A stretch of 64,000 nt of DNA, from the NCBI GenBank assembly GCA_016617785.1, contig JADILM010000001.1, positions 124,001 through 188,000 on the forward strand, given 5' to 3'. The position numbers and the translations under genes were made by a program. This DNA comes from Sporobolomyces roseus (Eukaryota; Basidiomycota; Microbotryomycetes; Sporidiobolales; Sporidiobolaceae). A model generated the notes under the pieces. It was not told the DNA's origin. It searched no databases and saw only the letters and a program-made list of their open reading frames with translations. Every line of letters begins with the position of its first letter. The first letter of the stretch is position 1. Below, in pieces: positions 53,963-64,000 of the stretch.

Positions 53963-54358
53963 CTTGTTAGAGTGATTTGAGGTGAAAGAAGTTAGGAGAG
54001 GAGAAGGGAGAGAGAAGGAAAGAAGAGAAAAGACAAGGCAGTTTCACACTTCATCTCATTGGCTGATTCTCCAATTGCCTTCTATCAAGCCTTGTTAGTA
54101 TAGAAAATGGGAGAGCAGCGTCTACTTAGAATCCGAGGGTGTTCTCTCGCATGTTTTCGGGTTTCCCCTGCATCGTTGCGAACCAGTGTCGAGTGTCGAA
54201 GTTTCTTGTGCATCAGTGATTCTTGCAATACAACAGCTATGAAGAGAACAAACGAATGGAAAACGGTAGAAGACTGCTAGAAACGTATACAAACCTTTTT
54301 TGCGAGTTGCGAATAATTGCGAACGAAGGAAATTCGAATAGTAAGGTGTAGAGGGTAT
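53963..54358. other. intergenic
   Basis: Promoter of the peroxidase and 3' flank of SLD5. No gene supported. Confidence 0.5.
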
Positions 54359-55631
54359 TCATATCAGTTCGACCGCTCCTTCGGCCAACAGTGCTCGTAT
54401 CGTACTATATCGACACATGTGTTGCGTTCCTGCTGTAAAGACGAATGGTTCGCCGCTGTTCAGTTGAAAAGAGGCTGGAGTCAGAGTGCGAATCGAGAGC
54501 AACGAGATGCGCAAAACTGCGAGTAAGGCAGCGTACTCGGGTAAGATGACTTGAGGGCAATCTCGTATCGCTCGGAAGAAGACGGGTTTGGAGAAATCAG
54601 GTTCAGGTACTGTAGAAACGAAGGATTGCGAATCAGTCGATTTTCTGAGAGTCCAAATGCCAAATTCGAACCTACTCGGTGGGGGATGTCGAGTCGATGA
54701 AGCGGGCATTGCATCCATGGCAGCAGCATCATGGTAGGCTTTGACGAGACGAAGGTATCTGATTAATCGGCGAGGGGTTGATCAGTATCTCGAAACGTAT
54801 GGAGGTTTCGGTCTTTGATCTCACCCTTGAGCGTGGTTGATCTCATTCTGATATAGTATCTCGTCGACGTCAGGAAGATTCAGGTAATATTCAGCGCATT
54901 GTTCGAGCTGCGAAACGAAGAAAGAAGCAAATCAGTTTCCCCCCTACGACAGCTAGAGAGCCTATCGAAAGGCTCTACTCACCTTGTATATCCGTTCTCG
55001 AGTATACATCTTGAGGACGTGAGCGGCTCTCATGTTCTCCGTCGCAACGATGGCAGCTGTAGTATAGAAACCTTCATCTTGTCCCGGAGTCGTTTGTGCT
55101 TTCCTCACGATCGCTTTCTGTTCCAAACGCGTCTCGCATGAGTCATTATTCCACAAAGAGATAGATGAGAAAGGTACTCACTCTTCTCGCTAGATCCCTG
55201 ACCATTCTCTCTACGAGTTCCCTCGGAAACCTCAATAATTCTGGAGCTCCCATCTCGTTATGCCACGCCTTCAATAACCGCTGGACGTTCCTCTCCCTTG
55301 CTAGTCCACCTTCATCTCCCGCGTCGTCATCATCCAACGCTGGACTCCCTCCTCTCGTACTTTGATAATCTCTCCTCGATGAACCCGCTGCAGCTCCCGT
55401 CACACTTGACACCCTACCTCCAGTCCTCCCTGCAGTGGTGACTGAGCTAGCTCTCCCGTTTCTTGAACCATTCGCACCGTTGTCTGTTGTCGTTGTTTGA
55501 TACCTTCGAGGAGAGGGGAAACCAGCAGATGAAAGTGAATCCTCGTTCCCTTGATTCGAGGTTTGGTAGGATTCGGGAAGCTCGTCTAGATCATCATCAT
55601 CATCGAAGAATCCTCCTCCTTGCTTGCTCAT
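54359..55631 (-). CDS. SLD5: GINS complex subunit Sld5
   Basis: Subunit of the GINS tetramer of the replicative CMG helicase, nuclear. Five exons high to low: 55182-55631, 54983-55117, 54825-54907, 54676-54758, 54359-54609 (333 residues). The N-terminal 110 residues are an acidic/Ser-rich extension. The helical A domain includes VQRLLKAWHNEMGAPELLRF and MVRDLARR, then VLKMYTRERIYKLEQCAEYY and EILYQNEINHAQGYLRL. The C-terminal B domain ends with GTQHMCRYSTIRALLAEG then AVELI, the conserved Sld5 end. It forms a replication-initiation pair with ORC5 elsewhere in this window, though the two are 50 kb apart. Confidence 0.87.
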
Positions 55632-55987
55632 TTGGAAGAGTTGTCGAATGTAAGGTCAAAAACAAGATCAAAAATGGGGGAATTCTCTTCGCGTCGTCCA
55701 AATCTGATTGTTCAGATCGCTACGTGAAAGTGAACAGCCAGTAGCTCACAGCGATCCGAGCCACTCTGCAACGCGCAATAGCCGAAAATTGGAAGGGAAA
55801 CTCTTTCTTCGCAACGAAACTGCCATTCTCTCGTTCGTCAGAATCCAAGGATGTAGAGCTATTGAAACATATTCGGGTTGCACTGCTATGATAAGAGAGA
55901 GGAGAGAGAGAAACACAAACAAAGAAAGAAAGAAGTACTACTGCAAAAGACCGGAAACCCTAAATTCACCTCACTTGACCTGCCTGC
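55632..55987. other. intergenic
   Basis: Promoter of SLD5 and 3' flank of the acyl-CoA oxidase. No gene supported. Confidence 0.5.
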
Positions 55988-58863
55988 TTATAGCTTGCTA
56001 CCACGATCTTCGGTTCTTCCGTACTCGGGACCGACTTCAATCTCTTCGTCGTCGACGTTGACGTTGAATCGAGTTCGGTTGAGGGGTTCGTTTTGTGCGA
56101 ATCGAACGAGAGCAGGGTAAACATCACCTAGAGACGAGCAAGGGATCAATTTCGTACTCGGCGATGGAGAGCAGTAAGGAGAAGAGAAGAACGTACCATC
56201 GTATCGACCGAGAGCAGAGTTGAGGAGGTAATCGGGAACTCCCCATGCGTCGACGAGGGAAACAGCTTGAGGTCTCAACTCGGAAAGGAGAGCGTGTACT
56301 CGGTTTCGGGTGAGCTCGGCTTGTTTGGGCGAGAGGTAACCGGATGCGAGGAATTCGGCAGCTTCAGTGTCCATGGTGTAGCAAGCGAATAGTTCGAAAC
56401 AAGTCGTCATAACCTTGTGAAGTGCTGGCTTTGACTTGAGCTCTTCGTCGTGAAGGATAGCTTGGGCAAAGTTGTAGACGAGGTAGTATTGAGCGTGAGC
56501 GGTACTGAGAACGTATGAAAACGAAAGTGAGCAGGATGATTCGTTGCTCAGGGAAGGAGAAGATTCGACTTACGAGCATCGGAAGATGTCGATGAGTAGG
56601 TGGTTCCATGATCGCTTCTCGATATCTCGCTTCTTTAGAGCGGTGGCGGTGAGGTAAGCAGCACGGTGACCGAAGGCGTCGATGAAGAATTGAGGGTCGC
56701 AGAGATCTCCAGTGTACTTGACTTGAGCCTTTGCTTCGGGGTTGTCGATGTACTAAACAGGATGAAGGGAACAGATGAGTTCCCGTTCACTCGAACATGA
56801 GTGGATAGGGCAAACTCACCTTGAGGATGTACTCGCGAGTGCGGTTCTCTGAACTCATAGGAGCATTTCGGTCGGCGAGAAGCGTTCGGAAAGTCTTGAA
56901 AAGGTATCGACCACATTGTTGAGTAAGCATGTAAGAGTCTCCTTCCCTGAGAGCAGAAGCGGAGCGTCAGTTACTACCGACAAGGGAGACTGAAAGGGGG
57001 CGAAACTTCACCAAGTGACTTGAGGCAAATAATCAGCGTAGAAACTGGCGAGTCCACCCGCGAGCGAGAAACCGTGGCCTCCACAAGCTCGTCGACATTC
57101 CTCGATGGCGCCCGAAGCCATGATCGTGCAGAGAGATTTGAGTCCGGAAGAAGAAGCGTGAACATCGGCGAGAAGGGTGAAGTCGCCATCCTCCATGGCA
57201 GTTTGGTTAAGAGAGTAGAGTCGGAACATGTCTCGTCCAGCTGTAAGAGAGAGAGAGAGAGAGACGATGATCAGTTGCGGATTCGACAAGGCTTTACGGG
57301 TCGAGAGCGAATGCTTACTGTAGTGACAAGCGAAAGCTTGAACGAGAGGAGGGAAGATCCTCGCTTGAACAAGTTGGTAGTTGATAACTTGAGTCTCGGA
57401 AGGCTTGCGTCCATCGTCGGTGAAAGGCGCATCTCGATCAGCGAACTGTCTTCGAACGGAGCAATATCGGATAGCGACAGTTGCGGAACGAGCGAGAACC
57501 ATTCGAGCTTGTTGAACAATGTTGGCACGAATGTAAGTCCTGTTGGTAGCAAGCGGAATAAGTCGGCAAAGTACAAATAAGACGTCGTGAGAAAACGCAA
57601 ACTTACATTGTTCCGTATGAAAGCTTGTCGTTGGCAGGCTTGCTGAATCGTCCCGAATCGGGATCGACTTGCGCGTAACCAGCGAGGAAGTTAACATGAG
57701 GGATCTCAACTTTGTCGAGCTATAGAGAGGAAAGACCGAAGACTGAGCAAAAATGAGCTGACTTTGGATGAAATAGAAGGTAGCTTACGAGCATAGCACC
57801 GTTATCAGTCGCAGGGTAACCGGCTTTGGGTCCGATATCCATGATAGTTCGACCGGGAAGAAGCTCGCGAGTCTTGATATCACGGAGAGGAACGACGAAG
57901 GGGAAAGGACCTCGCTTGATGAGTGCTCCATTCTTTCCATCGGGAGTGTGAAGTTGAGCCATGACGACAGCGTGATCTGCTGTTCGACCGAGTCCTCCGA
58001 TCCACCATTTCATGGCAGTGAGTCCTGGTGATTGGAGAATGAAAGTCTTCGATTCGGGTTGATAAGTAGCGGTCGTCTCTAGTCCTTGAACGTTTGAACC
58101 GTGACCGAGTTCGGTTTGCGCATAACATCCTATAGACGGGTGAGAGAGGATGAGTATGCTATTCGATGTCGAAGAACAACCCTTGCGAAGCTCCAGATCT
58201 CGAGAGGGGAGAGGAACTCACCAATAATCTCATATCGCTCTGCTGGTTTCGTGAATAGCTCCTTTTGCTCATCTGTAGTTTGAGCCCGTAGAGTCTTCAA
58301 GAACATTGATTTGTGAAGACCGAAAGCGGCGGGAAGATCTGACAACGAAAAAAAGGAGAGAAGTGGGGAATCAGCGGAGTTCCTCCTTCCTCTACTTCCG
58401 AGGACTATTGAAGGGTAGTCGGGCAGTATTAGACGGGAATGAGAACGAACCGAGGAGTTCCTCTGCGATTTGGTTGTCTTCTGCAGTCCATCCAAGTTCC
58501 CTCGAGATTTGAACCAATCGCTTCTCCTTCTTCAATCCATGACGGTACTTCTCCCCTCGGTCCATGTAGTGGTAATCGGCTTTGCTGAATGCAGGCTAAG
58601 GACATTGCAAGAGAGCGAAGAGGTTAGAGATCGGGTACTTAGGATACCGAATTTGGCTTGAAAAAGAAGATACTCACCTCTCCCTCGATGACAGGCAAGA
58701 TCCTCTTCACTCGCTCAATGTAATCATCGCCGTAGAGGTAGTGTTGAAGTTCAGCAGGAGCGAAACTAGCTTTCGATCGCTCGATTTCAAGGAGGCGAGG
58801 ACCGGGAGTTCCAACTGGCTTGTCCAAGTGTGCCGGAATTGAAATTGATGGTGTTGAAGGCAT
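55988..58863 (-). CDS. peroxisomal acyl-CoA oxidase
   Basis: Flavoprotein catalysing the first step of peroxisomal fatty-acid beta-oxidation, forming trans-2-enoyl-CoA and H2O2. Multiple exons on the minus strand from ATG at 58863 to TAA at 55988-55990; roughly 690 residues, typical for the family. Recognisable segments in order: [28 protein letters not shown], the substrate/FAD region [95 protein letters not shown] and [12 protein letters not shown] containing the catalytic Glu. The protein ends in SKL, a canonical PTS1 peroxisome import signal. An AG-repeat lies in an intron near 57245-57262. Confidence 0.9.
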
Positions 58864-59179
58864 TGTAATGAGTTGAGAGTTGAGTTGAAGAAGGAAAGAG
58901 GAGGAAGGAAAAGCGAGAAGCCGGACGGGGGGGAAAAGCAAAATTTACGCCCGCTTTCTTCGCTTCGACATTAGCCGAGCGAGATTCGACCTCTCGCTTC
59001 CTCCGCTCCAATCCTCTGCCGTACATTCTCTCATTTTGTTCATCACGTCGAGCAATCGGTATAATATTGGGGAACGAAACTGGTATGATACTGAAAACTA
59101 AATATCGCAAACGATTGACTCCTTTCGACTGTCCCTCCGACTTGTCTTCTCCTGACTGGCTTGAGACACTAGTCATCGT
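58864..59179. other. intergenic
   Basis: Promoter of the acyl-CoA oxidase and 3' flank of the double-CFEM gene. No gene supported. Confidence 0.5.
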
Positions 59180-60343
59180 CTAGAATCCGACGATAGCAGC
59201 AGCTCCGCCGACGAGGAAGAAAGCGGAAAGGCCGAGCTTGACGTTGGAAGCATCGGAAGTCTGCGAAAGAAAGGCAGTCGTTCAGCACGGTTGTTAGAGA
59301 TCGACGTAAGCTGAGTAGACTCACTCCAGACTCTGAAGCAGCTCCTTCGACACCAGTAGCGACAGGCTGTTCTACTGCGCTCGAAACTCTGGTAATGGGA
59401 AACGAAGAAAGCGAACCTGCATTAGGTTACGAAAGGCAAAACAATGGACGAGAGGGCTCACTTCGAGGCTACCGAGCTGAAGGTCTCAGCAACATCCGAT
59501 GATGCTGAACCAGCGGCAGAAGAGACGGAAGAGACCGCACTTGAGGTTCGACCGCCCGATGAGCTCGAAGAACCATCTAGCCAAGCTCAAATCGTCAGTA
59601 TACGCAGGTGGGAGGGGACGTAGCGAAAGTTATGTGTACTTGTCGAACAACCCAGAGCTTCGCGGACTTTTCGCATGCCGTTTGACTTGTCGTCCTCTGA
59701 TTCACACTGTGTCCGTGAATCCGTCCTCAGCTTTCGGAGTCTCTCAGTTCATGCAGAGATTGACTCACGGTGTCTTGAAGACACCCATCGAAGGCCGAGG
59801 GGAAGTACTCGCTCGTACAGAGATCAGAGAGTTCGCCAGACTCAACGATAGATTCGGCATAACCTCCTTCTCTAGCAGTTCTGACCAAACAGGTGGATAC
59901 GCAGGCAGGGAGGGTACTATTGGATCCAGAGCCACCTATTCAACCCGACATTGTCAGTATCATCGAGCGAGGAAGGAGACAGTGAGGCTTGTACGAACCC
60001 GAACATTCGAGAGCTTTGCGAGAAAGAGCCAAGGCGTTTGACTTGTCGTCGTCGTTCTCGCACTGTCCCGATAGAGTCGTAGTCAGCTTATCATCGACCA
60101 TTGCTTGTAAGGATCACTCACCCTTCTGTCGAGACATTTATCGAGGAAAGACGGAAAGGTATCGCCTTCGCACAGCGCAGAGAGGTCGTTCCTTTCGATA
60201 TGCGCCTCGTCGTAACCTCTTGCATAGGCGCCTTCGACGACGCAGTCCGAAACGCAGCCTGGTAGGCCGGAGAACTGGGCGGAGGCCTTGGAAGCGACGA
60301 GTGCAAGTAAAGTCGTCGAGAGAAGTTGTGAAGCGAACAGCAT
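59180..60343 (-). CDS. secreted protein with two CFEM-type domains, GPI-anchor-like tail
   Basis: Starts with a signal peptide (MLFASQLLSTTLLALVASKA) followed by two related cysteine-rich modules. Module 1: LPGCVSDCVVEGAYARGYDE, LSALC, FLDKC, then QCENDDDKSN and ALEC. Module 2: LPACVSTCLVRTAREGGYAE, LSDLC, AFDGC, then QCESDDKSN and ALGC. Each has six cysteines in the same order, and the exon breaks fall at matching places, pointing to internal duplication. A Ser-rich stretch and a hydrophobic C-terminus (LSAFFLVGGAAAIVGF) suggest a GPI anchor or membrane tether. First exon 60122-60343; stop at 59180-59182. CFEM proteins sit in the fungal wall or membrane and some capture heme iron. Exact limits of the middle exons near 59390-59420 are less certain. 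Confidence 0.78.
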
Positions 60344-61287
60344 GGTCTGACGATTGCGATCAATGATGAGCCGGGGGAAGTTTCAGCGTCAAATTGAGAC
60401 TGCACTTACTGAGAGTTGATATGCTAAAATGAGAAGAGTGAGAGAGAGAGAGGGAGGAGAAAGGACGACTTTCGTCCATCAATCCGTCGTCCCTCACATC
60501 CGACTGATACGTCATTTCGAGTTTCCAACCGAGCGGGAGAAGCTTGGAAGTAACATCTCCGGCGAAGCGGTGCACGAATCGGGTATAGAGACGAACGCTT
60601 GTTTTTCTCCCTGCTTGTACCACGGTTATCTTTGATCCGTCTACCAAGCTGTTGCGAGCGCCGAGAACCTAGAAGGTATGTAGAGGCTCTAAGGCGATGA
60701 TGGCTCTCCACGTGGGGGGATTCGCGGGAGCGAGTGAGATCGAAGCTTGGTCCGAAGGATCGAAACAAAGTCGTTAAGGTCAGGTCGCAATATTACAGAG
60801 AGATTATCGCGTTGATAGTCAGAGCCAACGTGTGGCGAGCTCAGAACGGGAAATATCCTTCGAGCTGTCCTCGCGAAATTCAACTTACTGCTTCATTCCG
60901 ACTACCGACGTCGTGCTGTCTTAGCAGACACTTGGAGTCTTTAGATGTGACGAGCGAGGTCAGATCGAGCTCACGCTTCGATAACAGAAGCGTAGCTTGC
61001 CGGAAGCGTAGTTGAGTACGACTGAAGCTATCGGATATAGACAAAACTCGTCTCAGAGAGTACCCACTTTCTCCAATCCCGACAGGAGACGCAACCCACT
61101 TTCGTCCCTTGAGAGGAAGGAGGTCGTCCGGCTGTCGGAAAGACGAACTTGCGCAAAAGCCGCTTCTTCGGGTTTAGGAGTGCAAAGTGCATGCGCAAAT
61201 TGCGGAGGTTTGCATCGGGTACCTGCATGCTGGACTGCTCTTTCCTCTACTTCCTTTTTAGATTCACTTGGTACATTACGTAGTGAT
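60344..61287. other. divergent intergenic region, about 0.9 kb
   Basis: Lies between the starts of the double-CFEM gene (minus) and the Arg/Pro-rich gene (plus). No gene supported; open frames present look like chance. Confidence 0.45.
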
Positions 61288-62623
61288 ATGCCCGAGGAAG
61301 AGGTGAGTCTCTTCTGCCGCTCATTCTTTGAACTAATCTTTTGCGACAAGCGTTCGACTGATTCTGAACGTCTGAACTCTGAATTTTGCTCCGTAGTTTG
61401 TACCAATCAAGCGTTCTGAAGCGCAACGTGGTAGACATGCAAGACCGAACAGAGCCTCTCCTGGAGAAGCTCAGCCTCCTCTACCTCGTCGACTTGGACT
61501 CGATACTCGAGCTCATACGTTTCCCCGTCCGACCTCCGGACCCTCATCTGCTACAGAGACTCCTGTAGGTTATGTGAGGGGAAGCCAGTGGCGAGAAGAG
61601 CCGGTACGTCTCCAGACGAACGAGAACGAGGAAACCACAGACTCTTCGCTGATCGTCTTTGCATGTTTTCTATTCAGGAGGAGCGTACCTTCTCGCCGGT
61701 CGACGCGGACGTGAGCTTCTTTGGTGGAACCGGAATCGGTCATCAACATCACACGGCTCCCGCTCCCGAACGACATCCTGTACTTCTTCCAATTCGACAA
61801 CCTACGATTCGTCAATCGAGCGCAAGATTTCACCCTGGGGAGAGCCATGGTATGCCAGACGACCCAAGACGAGCAGCTGATCATCTGAGGTACGCTGAGT
61901 GGACCGATCCGGTGAGTTGTTGCTTTTTTTCTCCTTCCAAAAAGTGCGATCGAGATTCGTGACTGAACCCGAATCTTTCGTCTGTCTAGCACGCGAACGA
62001 CCAAGATCATGAGCCTCACGACGGGCCTGTTCGGCGTCGATCCACCTCAAGAAACAGACGATCTCGATCCCGCTCTGTCAGCCGTGAACCATTCCGCCAG
62101 GAGCCCGACGTCGTAGCTATGCGTTCGCGCCGGGAGGCACGTCGTCGCGAAATCGAAAGTGGCTCTCTCCACAACAGTAGAGCAGATGCTCAGCCGAGAA
62201 CCTTTCCCTCTCAAGTACCTTCTTCACCGCTCACGAGCGCACGCTACGTCCCAGGCGACGTCCCTTTCATGGCAGATGATGTCTATCAAGCAGCTTTGCA
62301 CGAAGATATGGTCAGTCTCACTCCTTCGTGGCAAGTTTCGTTTCAGAAAGTGAAGGCTCACCCGTTTTCATTCTTTTCACTCGACTTGCCTGAAGATACA
62401 ACCTAGGCGCCACTCGACTGATACCCTTCCGAGATATCAGCCACACACCCCAGACACGGATCGAGCTTTGGAGCGTGACCCAGATCGGGAATTTCTCCGT
62501 CAAATCGCTCGTCAAGAAGAACGGACGAGGCGTACTTCTGGACCGTTTGATGCTAGGCGTCAGCAGATAAGTGAGGAAGATAGCGAGCAGCTGAGAGGTT
62601 ACCCAGGGAGCCGATATCGTTGA
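61288..62623 (+). CDS. hypothetical Arg/Pro-rich protein
   Basis: A 334-residue protein of unknown function, five exons all in phase 0: 61288-61302 (only MPEEE), 61397-61603, 61678-61911, 61990-62310, 62396-62623. It is strongly enriched in Arg, Pro, Ser, Gln and His, with an RS-like stretch (RRRSTSRNRRSRSRSVSRE) suggestive of a nuclear or RNA-linked protein. Other features are LLPIRQPTIRQSSARFHPGE and a charged C-terminus (EFLRQIARQEERTRR). No known domain recognised. The last acceptor (AAG at 62393-62395) is weak, so the final exon is the least certain part. Confidence 0.6.
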
Positions 62624-62878
62624 CACACCGTATAATCTACGTTTCGAAGCTTTGTTCTTTTCTTTTCTTTTCTTTCCCCCCTCGCTTTTTTGTTCCATAG
62701 ACCCTCTTCCTACCCCGCGCTATCTTGCCTCTCATTCAAATCTGATTCTTCCCCATTCTCCGCGTCACCCAAGGATAGAGAGAGAACGTAAGCTCGTCGC
62801 AAGCCTCTCGATTCGTTTCATCGAGAATCGTCCCGAGATCTTCACAGAATCGAATTACATACCCTTACCACTATTCTC

Positions 62879-64000
62879 TCATGTAGATCCTATCTCCCTG
62901 ACTCCCTCACCTCCCTTATCCGACCTTCTCCTCGTCCTCCCCCTCGCTTCACTCAACGTAGCTTTCATCTCGTCCATAACACTCTTCAAACTATTCACCT
63001 CATCCTCGACGCTCAAATCAATACTACTCAAATGATATCCCACTACACCCGCCTAAAGACTCGCAACCACTCTCCATCAGCTCTCCCTTCAAGAAAGCGG
63101 TTGAAAGAGCTCGATAGAACGTACTTTAAAGAATCCAACGTTATTCCTATAACCCACTAACGACTCTCTCGTCCCTTCCAACGCCTGCCATACCCCAACT
63201 ACAGCTTCCGCTGACCCTCGAGTCAGTTCTAGATCTTTCCGTAATTGTCTTCCTTTCGTTCCCTTTACTTCTTGCGAAATCCATTCGATCCAACTTTTCT
63301 CACTCAACTCTCGTTCCTTCTCACTCTCCTCGGCTCTCAACGTCCCAAAGATCCTTCTAGATTTATCCGATGCGAGGGAAGCGGTAGGTACTGCTCGATC
63401 TAATGAAGTGAGGAGTTCATTGAGGGACAAATTGATTTTATCGAATAAGGAATCTAGGAGTCGAGAGAGATCGGCTTCTTGTTTCGAGGAACGGACGGGA
63501 GAGGTTGCGGCTCGTGAGATCAATTCTTCTAATCGAGTGAATTCATGCTAAGGGTTTTTTTCCTGGAGGTGATTAGTTCTTGACCTTGTTAGTCTTTTCT
63601 TGAGAAAGTTTTTTTCGCTTACTACGATCCAAGTGAACGCATTCATCCCTTGAGCATTCAAACCAATCACTAAATCCTTGACTTCCCTCACACTATCCCC
63701 CAACGACGCGAGTTCGTCACTAATAAACTCTTTCTCCTCGATCCCACTCGAATAACGTATAGCCGTACTCAACTCCCAAATCTCGACGGGATGTAAACTT
63801 AATCCAACACTATCCTCTTCTGAACCGAGAGCTATCAAGTGGTCGAAAACTGTGAGAGCGTGCTTTGCTCGAAGTGAAGCAGTTCGAGCTGCAGTCGAGA
63901 CGAGTTTGAGGTTTGGAGGACAGGATACGCCGAGGAGAGAACAAGAGAGTGAGGTGAGTGGTGAAAGTGAGAGGGAGAGGGGAGGGAGTGGGATTGAGAG
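62879..64000 (-). CDS. hypothetical protein, 3' part (5' end off window)
   Basis: Minus-strand gene entering from the right edge. Exons visible, high to low: 63623-64000 (open at the edge), 63125-63547, 62879-63052, joined in phase 0. The sequence is helical and charged (HPVEIWELSTAIRYSSGIEE, SLGDSVREVKDLVIGL, LDSLFDKINLSLNELLTSLD) and the last exon begins AGVVGYHLSSIDL and ends VREIGST. Segments have coiled-coil character. I do not recognise the family. The protein upstream of the edge is unknown, so residues before LIALGSEEDS could include intron or different frame. Confidence 0.6.

Overview
The window is nuclear DNA from an intron-dense fungus, almost certainly a basidiomycete and perhaps a Pucciniomycotina yeast-like lineage. 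Genes carry many short introns (about 45-75 nt) with GT-AG ends, and a few with GC-AG ends (donor GCGAGT). There is no operon structure, and the gene set (CFEM-type cell-wall proteins, heme-thiolate peroxidase, double-psi barrel secreted protein, CaaX protein, peroxisomal acyl-CoA oxidase) is fungal. I built the gene models by hand, checking exon phase and total reading frame. Models whose summed exons gave a whole number of codons are given high confidence.

Layout. 1-1607 (+) 3' part of a membrane fatty-acid/sterol hydroxylase; 2128-4425 (-) ORC5; 4665-8800 (+) NBS1; 9540-10102 (+) small CaaX protein; 10352-12474 (-) MFS transporter; 12763-14906 (-) La protein; 15063-16949 (+) WRAP53/TCAB1 WD protein; 17013-20869 (-) M1 aminopeptidase; 21658-23982 (+) S9 peptidase; 24127-~26096 (-) METTL3/IME4 m6A methyltransferase; 26448-28178 (+) complete second copy of the hydroxylase, followed to about 31.0 kb by a decaying tandem array of its 3' end; 31153-32026 (-) cysteine-rich GPI protein; 32832-34514 (+) tandem-GNAT protein; 34996-36526 (+) aldo-keto reductase; 36821-37755 (+) orphan; 38787-40997 (+) choline/ethanolamine phosphotransferase; 41715-43978 (+) secreted double-DPBB protein; 44707-51844 (-) 2209-residue DYRK kinase; 52340-53962 (-) heme-thiolate peroxidase; 54359-55631 (-) SLD5; 55988-58863 (-) acyl-CoA oxidase ending in SKL; 59180-60343 (-) double-CFEM protein; 61288-62623 (+) Arg/Pro-rich orphan; 62879-64000 (-) 3' part of an unrecognised gene.

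Functional themes. Several neighbours concern genome replication and maintenance (ORC5, NBS1, WRAP53-like, SLD5) or RNA (La, m6A writer). Two peptidases are divergently transcribed from one short intergenic region. Lipid genes include two hydroxylases, the CDP-alcohol phosphotransferase and acyl-CoA oxidase. Co-location of these functions is most likely ordinary fungal gene order, not a dedicated system. The least ordinary structures are the decayed tandem array at 28.1-31.0 kb, the internally duplicated GNAT protein, the recurrent GCGAGT GC-AG introns, the CaaX microprotein and the membrane-anchored peroxidase with an altered metal-site motif.
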